DNA of 64,000 nt, from the IMG/VR virus record IMGVR_UViG_3300042396_000450, positions 47,624 to 111,623 of that record; one strand, given 5' to 3'. The notes under the pieces are model-generated. The model was not told where the DNA came from. It made no database searches and saw only the letters and a list, made by a program, of their open reading frames with translations. Origin of the DNA: a virus. Each line of letters starts with the position of its first letter. Within the stretch, counting starts at the first letter, position 1. Shown here piece after piece: positions 16,981 through 26,254 of the stretch. A program made the position numbers and the translations under genes.

Positions 16981-17649
16981 TTAGTTATTAAATAAGTAAA
17001 CACATCTATCAGTACCAATCGCAACTTCTAGAACTTTATTATCTTCATAATCAGTTCTATTAGATATTGAACATATCTCCATGTTAGTTGCCGCATGAAT
17101 TACATCAACTGTTCTAGTTGAATAACTTGGTAATCTATCACTATCTTCAGTTCTAGTTTCACCAAGTAACTTAGTTAATATACGTTGTATTGATGGTATA
17201 ACTAACGTTGAATAATCCATCTTAGTATTAGATGAATAGATAATTTGAAACTCAAGTTGATAGAACTCTTTAAGTCTCATATTACTAACTGTTTTATCTT
17301 GTTCAATTCTAAATGACTTACCATGTTGCCATACAACTAGAGGTAATCTAACCTTACGTTTATTATGTGGATTTAATAAGTGTTCTGCATAGACATAACT
17401 ACCCATTGTAGTTTCTGGACGTAGAGTTAAGTCATCTAATTGAAATACATCATCGCTAGTATAGTTAGCGTTAATTAAATTAGATGGAGTTAATAATGGT
17501 GCTTCAACTTGAATTAACTCAAATGCACTATTGGCGGATTTAAGTGTTGTAGTTAACTCACTTACAATTAGATTTTTAATACTATCGCGTAATAGTATCT
17601 CTTCTTGTGACCAGAACATTAAACCATTGACATTATATAGATTCTGCAT
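16981..17649 (-). CDS. Class II aminoacyl-tRNA synthetase catalytic core, GlyRS-like
   Basis: This 222-residue protein looks like the active-site half of glycyl-tRNA synthetase. It has LTLRPETTMGSYVYAEHLL before motif 2, motif 2 as GKSFRIEQ...MRLKEFYQLEF (F-R-x-E then R-x-x-E-F), MEICSISNRTDY, and motif 3 VLEVAIGTDRCVYLF. GlyRS enzymes are about 450-700 residues; the anticodon-binding domain is absent. It may be a minimal synthetase, or a related protein such as an amino-acid ligase or DNA-polymerase accessory subunit. It is followed by a gene 2 bases upstream in the same operon. Confidence 0.7.
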   Translation of the reverse strand: MQNLYNVNGLMFWSQEEILLRDSIKNLIVSELTTTLKSANSAFELIQVEAPLLTPSNLINANYTSDDVFQLDDLTLRPETTMGSYVYAEHLLNPHNKRKVRLPLVVWQHGKSFRIEQDKTVSNMRLKEFYQLEFQIIYSSNTKMDYSTLVIPSIQRILTKLLGETRTEDSDRLPSYSTRTVDVIHAATNMEICSISNRTDYEDNKVLEVAIGTDRCVYLFNN

Positions 17650-17650
17650 A

Positions 17651-18040
17651 TTAATTCTGTATTAACTCTACTAACTGATGGAAATAACTAACACATTCAT
17701 CTAGTCCCGCACTATGACCTAACTCATAACACTTACCCCACAGTTGACGTGATTTAGTGTCATCTTCTAATCCATATTGAGTTAGTAATTCAATATAAGC
17801 TAACTTTTCTTTATCAATTAATGTAGGTATATTAAGTTCGCGCATTTCAAATACACTAGTTTTTCTTACCTGTTTATCTTTATCAAATAACCATTCAACA
17901 CGAACAAACTCTTTATCTGCTATTAATACATCTGCTTCTACAACATTGTATTTTTCATAGCGAGTAATCTGTTCAGCGTTCAATTCAATTTGATATAGTT
18001 TACCTTCGTATTCAAATGTTAAGTTCATATAATTCTCCAA
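17651..18040 (-). CDS. Hypothetical protein
   Basis: This is a 129-residue acidic protein without a recognised domain. Residues 1-50 look like a small beta sheet (NLTFEYEGKLYQIELN) and the rest is helical. It sits between the GlyRS-like and the adenosyltransferase genes. Confidence 0.55.
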   Translation of the reverse strand: MENYMNLTFEYEGKLYQIELNAEQITRYEKYNVVEADVLIADKEFVRVEWLFDKDKQVRKTSVFEMRELNIPTLIDKEKLAYIELLTQYGLEDDTKSRQLWGKCYELGHSAGLDECVSYFHQLVELIQN

Positions 18041-18086
18041 TTGTGTAAGGTGGCAACAACTATTATGTTATTAACCACCTGATTGT

Positions 18087-18740
18087 TTATTTGACTATTT
18101 GACCTTGCCAGTATTCTTGACTATCGTAATCACCAGATAACAGTGATTCCATTCTAGTAGTTAACCAGATAAATGTAGATAATCTATTAAGGAAACCGCT
18201 GTAAGCGTTAATTGCAATAATAACTTGTTGTGCATGAATTGGATCATCAACTAACAACTCCATTAAATTATTAACTACTAACTCATGATTACGCCACGTA
18301 GTGAATGCACGTTCTACATCACGTATTCTAATTCTAATTGCATCTAACTTAATGTATTTAATCTTATTGTGAATAATGAAATCAGATGCTTCTCCTATTT
18401 GTTTATCTAACTTAAGTTCATTAACTAACGATTCTAATTCATCATTAAATTCAATAGATAAGTTGTGTTTAGTAGAATCACCTTTCATAAAACAGAAACT
18501 ACTAATACTAAAGCTATTAACTTTAAGCCAGTTGAGTTGTTCAAGTAGCTTATTGTATTTAATATCAAAGGTATTTAATACTTCAGTTATTAAATTATTA
18601 AGATGTTCAATTTCACTGTAGATTAAACAACTTGGATCATCTTTACGAACAATATGACCATTCATTAAAGGAGATAAACCACGATCTCCATGTCCGTTTT
18701 TATATGTGGCAGTTATACGTTTATTCATCTTATCGGACAA
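18087..18740 (-). CDS. PduO-type cob(I)alamin adenosyltransferase
   Basis: This 217-residue protein should transfer the adenosyl group of ATP to cob(I)alamin, giving coenzyme B12. The N-terminus has GHGDRGLSPLMNG followed by RKDDPS and EIEHLNNLI, matching the PduO ATP-binding opening (TGDxGxT...KDDxR...DELN). IRIRIRDVERAF fits the family's R-R-x-E helix and FLNRLSTFIWLTTR its NRLSD-type C-terminal helix. It overlaps by 16 bases the 5' side of the AdoCbl-dependent RNR unit, so cofactor and enzyme would be co-expressed. The call is by motif; key residues differ in places. Confidence 0.72.
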   Translation of the reverse strand: MSDKMNKRITATYKNGHGDRGLSPLMNGHIVRKDDPSCLIYSEIEHLNNLITEVLNTFDIKYNKLLEQLNWLKVNSFSISSFCFMKGDSTKHNLSIEFNDELESLVNELKLDKQIGEASDFIIHNKIKYIKLDAIRIRIRDVERAFTTWRNHELVVNNLMELLVDDPIHAQQVIIAINAYSGFLNRLSTFIWLTTRMESLLSGDYDSQEYWQGQIVK

Positions 18741-20929
18741 GCTCCTGTTGAACAGCTACTATCTAACGATTGTTCTTCATACTTATTCTCAATTTTAGCT
18801 AATATTTCGATTAACTCTGTTTCAGTTAACTTAACATTAAATAGATTGTGATATTCGTATTCTGTAATTGGTTCATACGGCATTAATGGATATGATGCTT
18901 TACCATCGCTAATTGGATCAAATCTAGGTAGAAATGAAACACCTATAATGTCATTCCAATTATCATTTATCCAATTTGCGGCAATATCATATTCATCTGG
19001 AGCTAATGTAATAGTAGCTGATATGTTATGACCTCTATCAGCATAATTAACTTGAGCTAACTTATATCGTTCTAATTGATCTATGGCAGATTCATCAATA
19101 GCTCTAATTGTGGTATTAGTTTTAATTGGGAATGTAAAAACCCAAGTAGTACATTCACTGGCAAATAAACTATCACCTTGATTGTTTTCAGGAACTGGAG
19201 TTAATCCTAGATTTAATAATACTCTAGCTAGTGGATCTGTTTTACTAAATCTAACTCGACGTAAGTAATAAGGTGAATATGCTCTATGAATACCCGATGA
19301 AACAGTAGGTAATTGACTAATAGTACCTTCAGGTTTCATTAACGTAACTCTAGTGCTTCTATTAATACCAAGATAATTATGATATTCATTTGCAGCATTA
19401 ATAGCTATTAGTTTAACCCATTTAAAATAGTATTCTTGTTGTTCTGTATCCCATTCTAGTAGATCAAAAGCATCCATTAAACCAGTCATAGATACACCAA
19501 GTAATCTATCTCTCTTCTGAAGTTCATCCCATCTTGGATGCCACTGTGTAGCAGTAGTTTGACGTGAACCAATTCTAGTAATAAGTTCAATTGTTTTCTT
19601 ACCTAATTCCCAATTATATTCCCATTTCTTAGTTTTCTTATTAAAATATACGTGAGCTTTAACGTTCTTAGTTGTGAGATTACATGACTGTCCATCGTCT
19701 AAACCCGCTTCGGCACAAGGATTTGTTCCAGCGATAGGTGATTCTGCTAATAAGTTCGCATTACCTATAATCCAGAATCCAGGTTCTCCATTTGATTTAA
19801 TTGATGTCATTACATCTTTAATTTTATCTAATCCAGGATTCTCGTAAAACAATATAGAGTTGTTTGACATTGATCTAATAGCTCTATACTGAACTTTATC
19901 TGGATCATCATATAGGTTCAACTTAGCTGTAATAAAATTATTATCATTAGCATCACCTAATCCAATTTCAGCAGTTCTACGAACGCCACCTGACACTACG
20001 TTTAATCCAATTGAATTAGCTATATCAAGTACACCAACTGAATCTAATACACCATTACAACGTTTAATAATCATTAATATGTTATTAAACATCTCCAATA
20101 GAGCTTTATGTCCACTAGCTCTACCACCAAATGTTTTAATTAACGTTCCTTCAGGACGAATTAAATTGTAATTAAACGTAATCGTCTTAATATTAGAATA
20201 AGTTAATAAGTGTAAGAAACAACGTAGAGCATTACACCAATCTTCTTTACTATCACCAATAGTTAACTTAGCGTTAGTGTAAGTAGATAAATCTTCATTA
20301 ATAAAGTTATCATCATCATTAATAATAGATTTAGGACTTAAATAAATGTAATTAGGATTAATATCATCTTTAGTTAATACTAAATGACTTCCATCTTCAT
20401 CATCTTTTAAATAAAAGTAATCATCATGTTTAATTGTAATATCAGGATTAAACTTAGGTAATTTACTAATGTATTTATTTTCAACACTAAATCCAGTTCC
20501 TGCTCCAATTAATAACCAATAGAAGATTTCACTAAATGCACTTAAATTATCAATTACTTTAAATGTACAATTCCAACTACTACTAGGATCTTTAGTTGTT
20601 TGAGGTGTTCCCGCAGTCCATAATGATCTACCACTTGGAAACCCTCGCATATTAAACATCATCTCAAATAAAGATTCTGCTTCTTTTTTCTTACTATCAT
20701 CAGATGAAATATTATCTAATGATAATGAGTATTCAATATTACGAAGAATTGTTTCACACCATTTCTCACGTCTATTTAATTCTTTAATAAATCTACTGTA
20801 AGTGCGTAAGAAAACAGGTAATCCTAGTTCACCAAAGGGAGGTTCTAATAAAATGTATTTAGAATAAAAATCCCAAGTAATATATTGGGGCGCAATCAAA
20901 TTGTAGTAGTCTTTGGTATTAATTGTCAT
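18725..20929 (-). CDS. nrdJ: Class II (adenosylcobalamin-dependent) ribonucleotide reductase
   Basis: This 734-residue enzyme reduces ribonucleoside triphosphates using AdoCbl. It resembles the monomeric RTPR type. It has RGFPSGRSLWTAGT, the substrate cysteine in SSSWNCTF, GAGTGFSV, the radical cysteine in GTNPCAEAGLDDGQSCNLT, KPEGTISQLPTVSSGIHRAYS, and the C-terminal redox cysteines in SSCSTGACPIR. The length fits the family (about 700-740). Three copies of the 9-mer lie in or next to the gene. Confidence 0.92.
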   Translation of the reverse strand: MTINTKDYYNLIAPQYITWDFYSKYILLEPPFGELGLPVFLRTYSRFIKELNRREKWCETILRNIEYSLSLDNISSDDSKKKEAESLFEMMFNMRGFPSGRSLWTAGTPQTTKDPSSSWNCTFKVIDNLSAFSEIFYWLLIGAGTGFSVENKYISKLPKFNPDITIKHDDYFYLKDDEDGSHLVLTKDDINPNYIYLSPKSIINDDDNFINEDLSTYTNAKLTIGDSKEDWCNALRCFLHLLTYSNIKTITFNYNLIRPEGTLIKTFGGRASGHKALLEMFNNILMIIKRCNGVLDSVGVLDIANSIGLNVVSGGVRRTAEIGLGDANDNNFITAKLNLYDDPDKVQYRAIRSMSNNSILFYENPGLDKIKDVMTSIKSNGEPGFWIIGNANLLAESPIAGTNPCAEAGLDDGQSCNLTTKNVKAHVYFNKKTKKWEYNWELGKKTIELITRIGSRQTTATQWHPRWDELQKRDRLLGVSMTGLMDAFDLLEWDTEQQEYYFKWVKLIAINAANEYHNYLGINRSTRVTLMKPEGTISQLPTVSSGIHRAYSPYYLRRVRFSKTDPLARVLLNLGLTPVPENNQGDSLFASECTTWVFTFPIKTNTTIRAIDESAIDQLERYKLAQVNYADRGHNISATITLAPDEYDIAANWINDNWNDIIGVSFLPRFDPISDGKASYPLMPYEPITEYEYHNLFNVKLTETELIEILAKIENKYEEQSLDSSCSTGACPIR

Positions 20930-20935
20930 AGTTAT

Positions 20936-21148
20936 TTAATCTTCAGTTGTTTCAATTACAATAGCTTCTTTCAATTTAATTAATTCAGCAATCAATTTAT
21001 CTTGAGATTCACATTCAATAAACTCTTCTTTCCAATTTCTTATACGTTTAATTACGAAGAAATCTTTACTAATAGCAATGATACTTATCCATCCATTAGT
21101 AATTAGTAAGTTAACTTCTTCTAGTAATTCTAATGCTTTATCTAACAT
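20936..21148 (-). CDS. Small hypothetical protein
   Basis: This is a protein of about 70 residues, starting at MLDKALELLEE, with a helix then a short beta pattern (ISIIAISKDFFVIKRI). A longer start overlapping the BRO gene stop is possible. It lies in front of the RNR gene with a 6-base gap. The function is unknown. Confidence 0.5.
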   Translation of the reverse strand: MLDKALELLEEVNLLITNGWISIIAISKDFFVIKRIRNWKEEFIECESQDKLIAELIKLKEAIVIETTED

Positions 21149-21150
21149 GA

Positions 21151-21933
21151 TTAATTCCATCCAAATATGTATTCAATAGCTAACTTAATTAATGGTATGT
21201 GTTTAGCAGTATACAATGAATTACCATTAAGTTTAAATAGTGGTTGTTGTTGTGATAGATTAAGCCACGCTGATACGAGTTGTCCCGCTCTTATACGTTG
21301 ACCTTTATCTAAGTTAATTGCATGATCAAGTAAGTAATCCTTCAATATAAATGATTCTGTAGTTTCCTCAATTAACTGAAACTCTTGTAATGCTTTATCT
21401 AAACCAGGATATAGATTTAATACTTCCTGTAGCGCATTATGTTGATTATTTAATTGAGTTATTTGTTCATCTTTAACTACATTACTTTCAATTAGATATT
21501 TAACTTGATCAGAATAATCAGTTTTAATTTGAGTTACTGATTTAGTTAATTCAGCTATTGCAGATAATAACACATCTTTAGTATCTGAAACATAATACCC
21601 TTGTTTTCTTACACTAGGAAGAATCACCTCAGCTACATAATTTGTAAATGCTTCAGCTTCAGGTTTATTACTACGGAATGCAATTTTATAAACACCAGGT
21701 TCATTTATTAACCAAGTGTTATTAGGTATTTGTACTAGGCCAGAAGTTTCCTGAGATGATACATCATCATACTGAGCCTTCCATACGTCACTAATTTTAT
21801 CTAATGATTGAGAACCTGTCCATGCAATATCTAATGCCTTGAACACATCAGCAGCTACAAACCAGGGATTGCTATCAATCTCAACTACTCTAACTTGATT
21901 ATATTGAAAATTAAACAACTGTAATTCTGACAT
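21151..21933 (-). CDS. BRO-N domain phage antirepressor
   Basis: This 260-residue protein has the BRO family N-terminal DNA-binding domain at residues 1-110: FNFQYNQVRVVEIDSNPWFVAADVFKALDI, then WLINEPGVYKIAFRSNKPEAEAFTNYV and EVILPSVRKQGYYV. A middle helical part and a C-terminal domain rich in Leu and Gln follow. Such proteins modulate repressors or transcription in phages and large DNA viruses. It is one of several antirepressor-like genes in this window. Confidence 0.85.
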   Translation of the reverse strand: MSELQLFNFQYNQVRVVEIDSNPWFVAADVFKALDIAWTGSQSLDKISDVWKAQYDDVSSQETSGLVQIPNNTWLINEPGVYKIAFRSNKPEAEAFTNYVAEVILPSVRKQGYYVSDTKDVLLSAIAELTKSVTQIKTDYSDQVKYLIESNVVKDEQITQLNNQHNALQEVLNLYPGLDKALQEFQLIEETTESFILKDYLLDHAINLDKGQRIRAGQLVSAWLNLSQQQPLFKLNGNSLYTAKHIPLIKLAIEYIFGWN

Positions 21934-22007
21934 AAATAAAATCTCTGTAAGGTAAGAAAAAAAGGATTTAGTATTTAAATTATTATTGATTTCATGTATA
22001 AAACATA

Positions 22008-22289
22008 TTATTCACTTAACTTCTTATCTAATTTATTTAACTTACTATCAATAACTACTTCTAAATCATCATTAGTTATTTCAAGCATCATCATTAACTG
22101 ATTAAGCATTATCATTACATCAGCTAATTCATTTTTAACTTCATAAATGTCAAATTTACCATAACGTAAATGTTGTACTTCTAATGATAACTCAGTTAAC
22201 TCTTCTACTACTTTAATTAACTGTACATCATTACCCCATTTATCTAATGCTTGTTTACATAGAGATAACATTCTTTCTTTAACATCCAT
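22008..22289 (-). CDS. MazG-like nucleotide pyrophosphohydrolase
   Basis: This 93-residue all-alpha protein has the MazG metal motif: KVVEELTELSLEV (E-E-x-x-E) and ELADVMIMLNQLM (E-x-x-D). Phage MazG proteins hydrolyse (d)NTPs or ppGpp to monophosphates. It is single-domain, as in many phages. Confidence 0.85.
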   Translation of the reverse strand: MDVKERMLSLCKQALDKWGNDVQLIKVVEELTELSLEVQHLRYGKFDIYEVKNELADVMIMLNQLMMMLEITNDDLEVVIDSKLNKLDKKLSE

Positions 22290-22316
22290 AATTAATGAAC
22301 TCCAATTAAGGTAATA

Positions 22317-22337
22317 GAGTCAGGATTTAACTGACTC
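22317..22337 (-). terminator. Hairpin upstream of the MazG-like gene
   Basis: GAGTCAG-GATTTAA-CTGACTC forms a 7-bp stem between the interrupted ORF 22348-22644 and the MazG gene. There is no U-tract on either side, so it may be a processing or attenuation hairpin rather than a terminator. Confidence 0.45.
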
Positions 22338-22347
22338 TTAAACTAAG

Positions 22348-22644
22348 TTATTTAAACAACACTAACTTAACTAAACTAAACCAGTTCAAGTAGTATCTAT
22401 ACTTAAACTTAGTATCTGTAGCATTAAGTAACTTAACTAAGTTAAATCCAGTTAAATGAAACTCAATTAACTCACGTCTAGTTAACTCATTAATAAGTAG
22501 ATAACTTAACTTGAAGTTAACTAACTTATGTAATAACTCACTATTATTAGTTAATGAATATCTAACATTCTAATCAACGTTATTACCATCACTATCATAG
22601 AATAGTGTTGTTGAATTAATGGCGGGATTAAGTGTAACTATCAT
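22348..22644 (-). pseudogene. Small ORF interrupted by an in-frame TAG
   Basis: The frame begins at an ATGA overlap with the upstream stop and reads 24 codons (MIVTLNPAINSTTLFYDSDG...). It meets TAG at 22572-22570, then stays open in the same frame for 73 codons (NVRYSLTNNSELLHKLV...) up to TAA. Codon use after the stop (TTA, AGT, GTT, AAG) is like neighbouring genes. It is a recently broken gene or a readthrough case. Confidence 0.6.
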
Positions 22645-22955
22645 ACGCTTGTAATATCTCCAGTTTCTAAATCAATGTAATAAAAGTCATTATTAGTTTG
22701 ATTGTTAATTAAGTATTTGTCTACCGCATCATTAATGTAAACATCATTAACAGTTATACCAACATATTCATCTAAAACTAAGTTATCTGGATTACCCAAA
22801 TACATCCATTTAAGAATCTGATTAAATAGATTAACTGTAAAATCTATGTCGGTTGTACATTTATCATGCCATTGTTTTCTTACATAAATTTCACGTAATA
22901 CATATTTAGGTGTTTCTGGATATATCGTCCTATTAAACTTAAAACCTATTTTCAT
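22641..22955 (-). CDS. Hypothetical protein
   Basis: This 104-residue protein of unknown function ends in YYIDLETGDITSV. It has a basic N-terminus (MKIGFKFNRTIYPETPK), and a 9-mer copy at 22875-22883 is encoded within it. A hairpin separates it from the Rha-like gene upstream, and its stop overlaps the start of the interrupted ORF. Confidence 0.55.
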   Translation of the reverse strand: MKIGFKFNRTIYPETPKYVLREIYVRKQWHDKCTTDIDFTVNLFNQILKWMYLGNPDNLVLDEYVGITVNDVYINDAVDKYLINNQTNNDFYYIDLETGDITSV

Positions 22956-22962
22956 AATAACA

Positions 22963-22983
22963 GAGCTAGGGATTTCCTAGCTC
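22963..22983 (-). terminator. Hairpin terminator after Rha-like gene
   Basis: GAGCTAGG-GATTT-CCTAGCTC is a perfect 8-bp stem between the Rha-like gene and the next gene. The following minus-strand sequence is TGTTATT, a weak U-tract. Confidence 0.55.
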
Positions 22984-22991
22984 ACTAAGTT

Positions 22992-23573
22992 CTACATTAC
23001 TGATTTAATTGCAGCTACAATATAAGCTACATCATTATCAGCATAGCGATATCTTTTATCATAAACCTTATTACCTTTAATGGGTGATCTACCTTTGCTG
23101 ACGCGATACACAGTTGCAGTACGTCTTGTAACTTGATTAACTTGTAATTGAGTTAGCGCGAACCCATTATCACGAATATAGTCTTGTGCAGTTACTGGAT
23201 CATGAGTTATGTTAGCATCAGTTATTTCAGTGATTCCAGGATGCTCATAGCTTGCGCCATCATAACTAGTTAAAGGTAATTCACGTTTAACTCTAAATGA
23301 TTCTACAATTAATGTATTAACTTCATTCTTATTCTGACGTTTAGTTAACCCAGTTAATAGTACAGCTTGTTGTTTATTGAATAAATAGTAGATGTTACCA
23401 CCCTTACCTGTACTCTGTTTAGCTATAGTTACTTTACTTAATTCACCATAGAACTCAAACTTAGTTAAGTTAACTCTAACTAACTTACGAACATGATCAT
23501 GAGTAATATTAAGTGTGTTAGCTAGAACACGACTATCTACAGTTAGAATACCATTGTTATTAACTAGTTGCAT
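22992..23573 (-). CDS. Rha-family phage regulatory protein
   Basis: This 193-residue protein's N-terminal half matches the Rha family: NNGILTVDSRVLANTLNITHDHVRKLVR, then YYLFNKQQAVLLTGLTKR and VNTLIVESFRVKRE. A DNA-binding or replisome-related C-terminal part follows. Rha-like proteins alter phage development in some lambdoid phages. About 100 bases with no gene follow before the next broken ORF upstream. Confidence 0.8.
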   Translation of the reverse strand: MQLVNNNGILTVDSRVLANTLNITHDHVRKLVRVNLTKFEFYGELSKVTIAKQSTGKGGNIYYLFNKQQAVLLTGLTKRQNKNEVNTLIVESFRVKRELPLTSYDGASYEHPGITEITDANITHDPVTAQDYIRDNGFALTQLQVNQVTRRTATVYRVSKGRSPIKGNKVYDKRYRYADNDVAYIVAAIKSVM

Positions 23574-23670
23574 AACTCTAAATTTCTTAAGTGACTTTAA
23601 TTGACGTTAGTTATTGATGTTAGTTAAGTTAGTTTAGTGACATAACTTAGGTCGTGGTAACTAAATACTA

Positions 23671-23895
23671 TTAGTGATCTTTGTTCATCCAATAGTTATC
23701 ATCTTTCTGGATCATAAAGAACTCATTTATAAGTACCATTTTACCGCTACTTACATCGTATACCCTAATGAAATCATAGTCGTCACTATAATTATCTATT
23801 TAATCTTGTATTAAATGAAAGTCATTAGTGATGAACTTTAAACCACTTGTCGCACCAGGAGAATACTGATTGTAAGCAAATAATAAATATTGCAT
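23671..23895 (-). pseudogene. Small ORF interrupted by an in-frame TAA
   Basis: ATG at 23895 opens MQYLLFAYNQYSPGATSGL..., 31 codons long. TAA at 23802-23800 interrupts it and the same frame continues for 42 codons (IDNYSDDYDFIRVYDVSSGK...) to the next TAA. It resembles a widespread phage protein with a YLLFAY opening followed by a short 'what-it-reports' strand. Single-base inactivation is the simplest reading; readthrough is possible. Confidence 0.65.
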
Positions 23896-23923
23896 AATTA
23901 TTTCACCATTTTTCTTACCTTAA

Positions 23924-25360
23924 TTAATCGTTTTCAAATTCAACAGTTAAATTATCTTCATCGTCTATTAAACTATTTAAGTCATCAGCAGCATCTCCAG
24001 TTACTGTACTAACTACAGTACCATCTTCTTCAACAATATTAATAGTTACGTTCATATCGTTAATTAATCCTATCTTAGTTATTTCACGTATTGTTCGATT
24101 GATGTAGTGATCATAATTAATGTTGTGGTCATCAGCATCATAATAATCATTGAACAATGTTACTACATTACCACTAGCATATACAACTTCTTTCTCACCT
24201 TGATACTCGATTGTCTCATATACAGCAGGTATATTAACTCTATCGGATACCTTAGTTGTGAAGTTCTTCATACGACCACTAGCGGGATTAATGCGTCGTT
24301 CTGTCTCATATACAGCAGGAATTATGATGCGTTCACTAACTAATCTCTTCTCCCTCTTAGTACCTATAGTGACCTTCTTGAGTATGATATCGCGTCCAGT
24401 AGGATTACTCACAAAGAATCTGAGTGTCTTCTGTAACTCAGTTCGTTCAGTTACTAATCCATCTTCAATTAGATAGGAGTAATTAGTAAACTGACTACCT
24501 ACTTTCTGACTAATACAGAAGTCATATATGTCCTTGTGACCTCGAATAAAGTCATTTGGATGTATTCCTTCTAAATAATATTTCTGCAAGGCTAGAGCTA
24601 CAATTGGAGCATCAAAGCCCTTAAGAATACCGTTAATTGGAAGATACTTACCATTACTGCTAGGTAAATCGTAAGAAAAAAGAGGTTCAAGTGTTGCTCC
24701 CTGTGGAACGAAACTACCCTTAATCTTAACTGTACCGTCAGTTTTACGCGCTAAATAATTATTGACATCTCGGCGTACATATAAATCATACTCAGCATAT
24801 TTAAAAGTAAACTTAGTTTCAGTTTCCCATTCCTCAATAATTGACTTAACTGAATCTACTTCTAACTTATGGATGTACAACAATATACCATCTGTATTAA
24901 CAGATATGATATTGTGGTTAGCTAAATGTAACCGTTCTATTATCTGTAATAGAAATAGTTGATTGTTAACAGTTGTTTTGTAAGTACATAACAAATCACT
25001 TAAAAGGAAATTAGCGTATCCAAACAAACCAAAACACGAATTGAGCGATATCTTGAGTCCGTACTCTAATGCAGCATATATTACACTTTCTTTCTTACGT
25101 TTATTATATGCCTTACGATCATTAAGTGCATCAAGTAATGTCTCAATAAATAATTCTAAATCTAAGTGTTCTGGTGCAATACCGTAGTTAATAATAGCTG
25201 ATGGGTAAAATGAGAAGATATCCGCATCTAATAATACGTAGTCGTTTTCAGCTTTGAATATCCCTGGTTTATCAACACTATGTAAACCTCCAAGCCCAAG
25301 TTGGATTGTTAAATCACCTATTGTTACGGGTGGTAATTTAAGATCAAAGTTTTTACTCAT
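23924..25360 (-). CDS. Family B DNA polymerase, polymerase half
   Basis: This 478-residue protein has motif A YVLLDADIFSFYPSAI (D-x-x-S-x-Y-P-S), motif B as KISLNSCFGLFGYANF (K-x(3)-N-S-x-x-G), and motif C SVNTDGILLYI (T-D). It lacks an exonuclease domain. The separate exonuclease protein 25357-26151 precedes it with a 4-base ATGA overlap, so the two halves should associate. The C-terminal 150 residues are acidic. It replicates the phage genome. Confidence 0.85.
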   Translation of the reverse strand: MSKNFDLKLPPVTIGDLTIQLGLGGLHSVDKPGIFKAENDYVLLDADIFSFYPSAIINYGIAPEHLDLELFIETLLDALNDRKAYNKRKKESVIYAALEYGLKISLNSCFGLFGYANFLLSDLLCTYKTTVNNQLFLLQIIERLHLANHNIISVNTDGILLYIHKLEVDSVKSIIEEWETETKFTFKYAEYDLYVRRDVNNYLARKTDGTVKIKGSFVPQGATLEPLFSYDLPSSNGKYLPINGILKGFDAPIVALALQKYYLEGIHPNDFIRGHKDIYDFCISQKVGSQFTNYSYLIEDGLVTERTELQKTLRFFVSNPTGRDIILKKVTIGTKREKRLVSERIIIPAVYETERRINPASGRMKNFTTKVSDRVNIPAVYETIEYQGEKEVVYASGNVVTLFNDYYDADDHNINYDHYINRTIREITKIGLINDMNVTINIVEEDGTVVSTVTGDAADDLNSLIDDEDNLTVEFEND

Positions 25361-26151
25361 GTTAGCTTTATCTCTTTTAATTGAGTTAGATATTCCTGAA
25401 GTTGCGGTGTCTTAAATGTAATAGCTGGATTAATTACATCCTTGAAATCAATAGTCTTTCTAACTGTCCTACCATACTTAATCTTCTTAACATCAATATT
25501 AGGATTCTTAGCTTTAACTTTATCAACATATAACTTACGGAATAATTCCTTACCTATTCCAGAATCACTTAAACTATTTAGATTAAGCTTATAACTCTCA
25601 CTTAATAACTCACGCATCTCTAGTCGAGGTTTAAGATACTCAAGTACCTTATAAGTTATATCAAGATCATTCTTGTTGTAATCAATAAGTAAGTTAAGTT
25701 GATCTGGTCTAACTTCATCTAGATAATGTATGGGTAAATCTTGTATTCTATGATGTTTAAGATTAACTCCACACATCTTGAGCGACGTGGTGTTAAATCC
25801 AGCACGTAGAACTTCTAATACATCGTAAGAAACAAAGGGGAGGTCATACCTATATGGATTGCGGTCGCCATTAATTAGAGTTTGTGCAAATTCCCACAAT
25901 TCTAACTTACTGATATTAGGATGACGTAAAAGATGCACTAATACAGCATCGTCAAAGTTCCATCCATTGAAGCTAATTAATATAGAATTAGTTGCAATGA
26001 AGTTAGCTAAATCGCGCCTATCATCAGTATCGTCATACCATAGATAAGTCTTATATTCACTAGTTGCAAGTGAATAAGTAGTTAAGCAAAATAGGTTCTT
26101 GTATATCTCAATATCATATACATAACCATTGTCATATAATTTCTCTAACAT
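25357..26151 (-). CDS. Family B polymerase 3'-5' exonuclease half
   Basis: This 264-residue protein carries the proofreading motifs: Exo I VYDIEIYKNLF (D-x-E), Exo II LISFNGWNFDDAV (N-x(3)-F-D) and Exo III LLIDYNKNDLD (Y-x(3)-D). It would normally be the N-terminal part of a family B polymerase of about 750 residues. The gene is split from the polymerase half at an ATGA overlap. Confidence 0.85.
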   Translation of the reverse strand: MLEKLYDNGYVYDIEIYKNLFCLTTYSLATSEYKTYLWYDDTDDRRDLANFIATNSILISFNGWNFDDAVLVHLLRHPNISKLELWEFAQTLINGDRNPYRYDLPFVSYDVLEVLRAGFNTTSLKMCGVNLKHHRIQDLPIHYLDEVRPDQLNLLIDYNKNDLDITYKVLEYLKPRLEMRELLSESYKLNLNSLSDSGIGKELFRKLYVDKVKAKNPNIDVKKIKYGRTVRKTIDFKDVINPAITFKTPQLQEYLTQLKEIKLT

Positions 26152-26254
26152 ACTAGTCCCATATTATAAAGTTCTTATCTTCGTGATCATAAACCTTACT
26201 AAACAACTTAAATTGCGGCGTATCATTAATTGCGCCATCTAATGAAGTTAAAAC

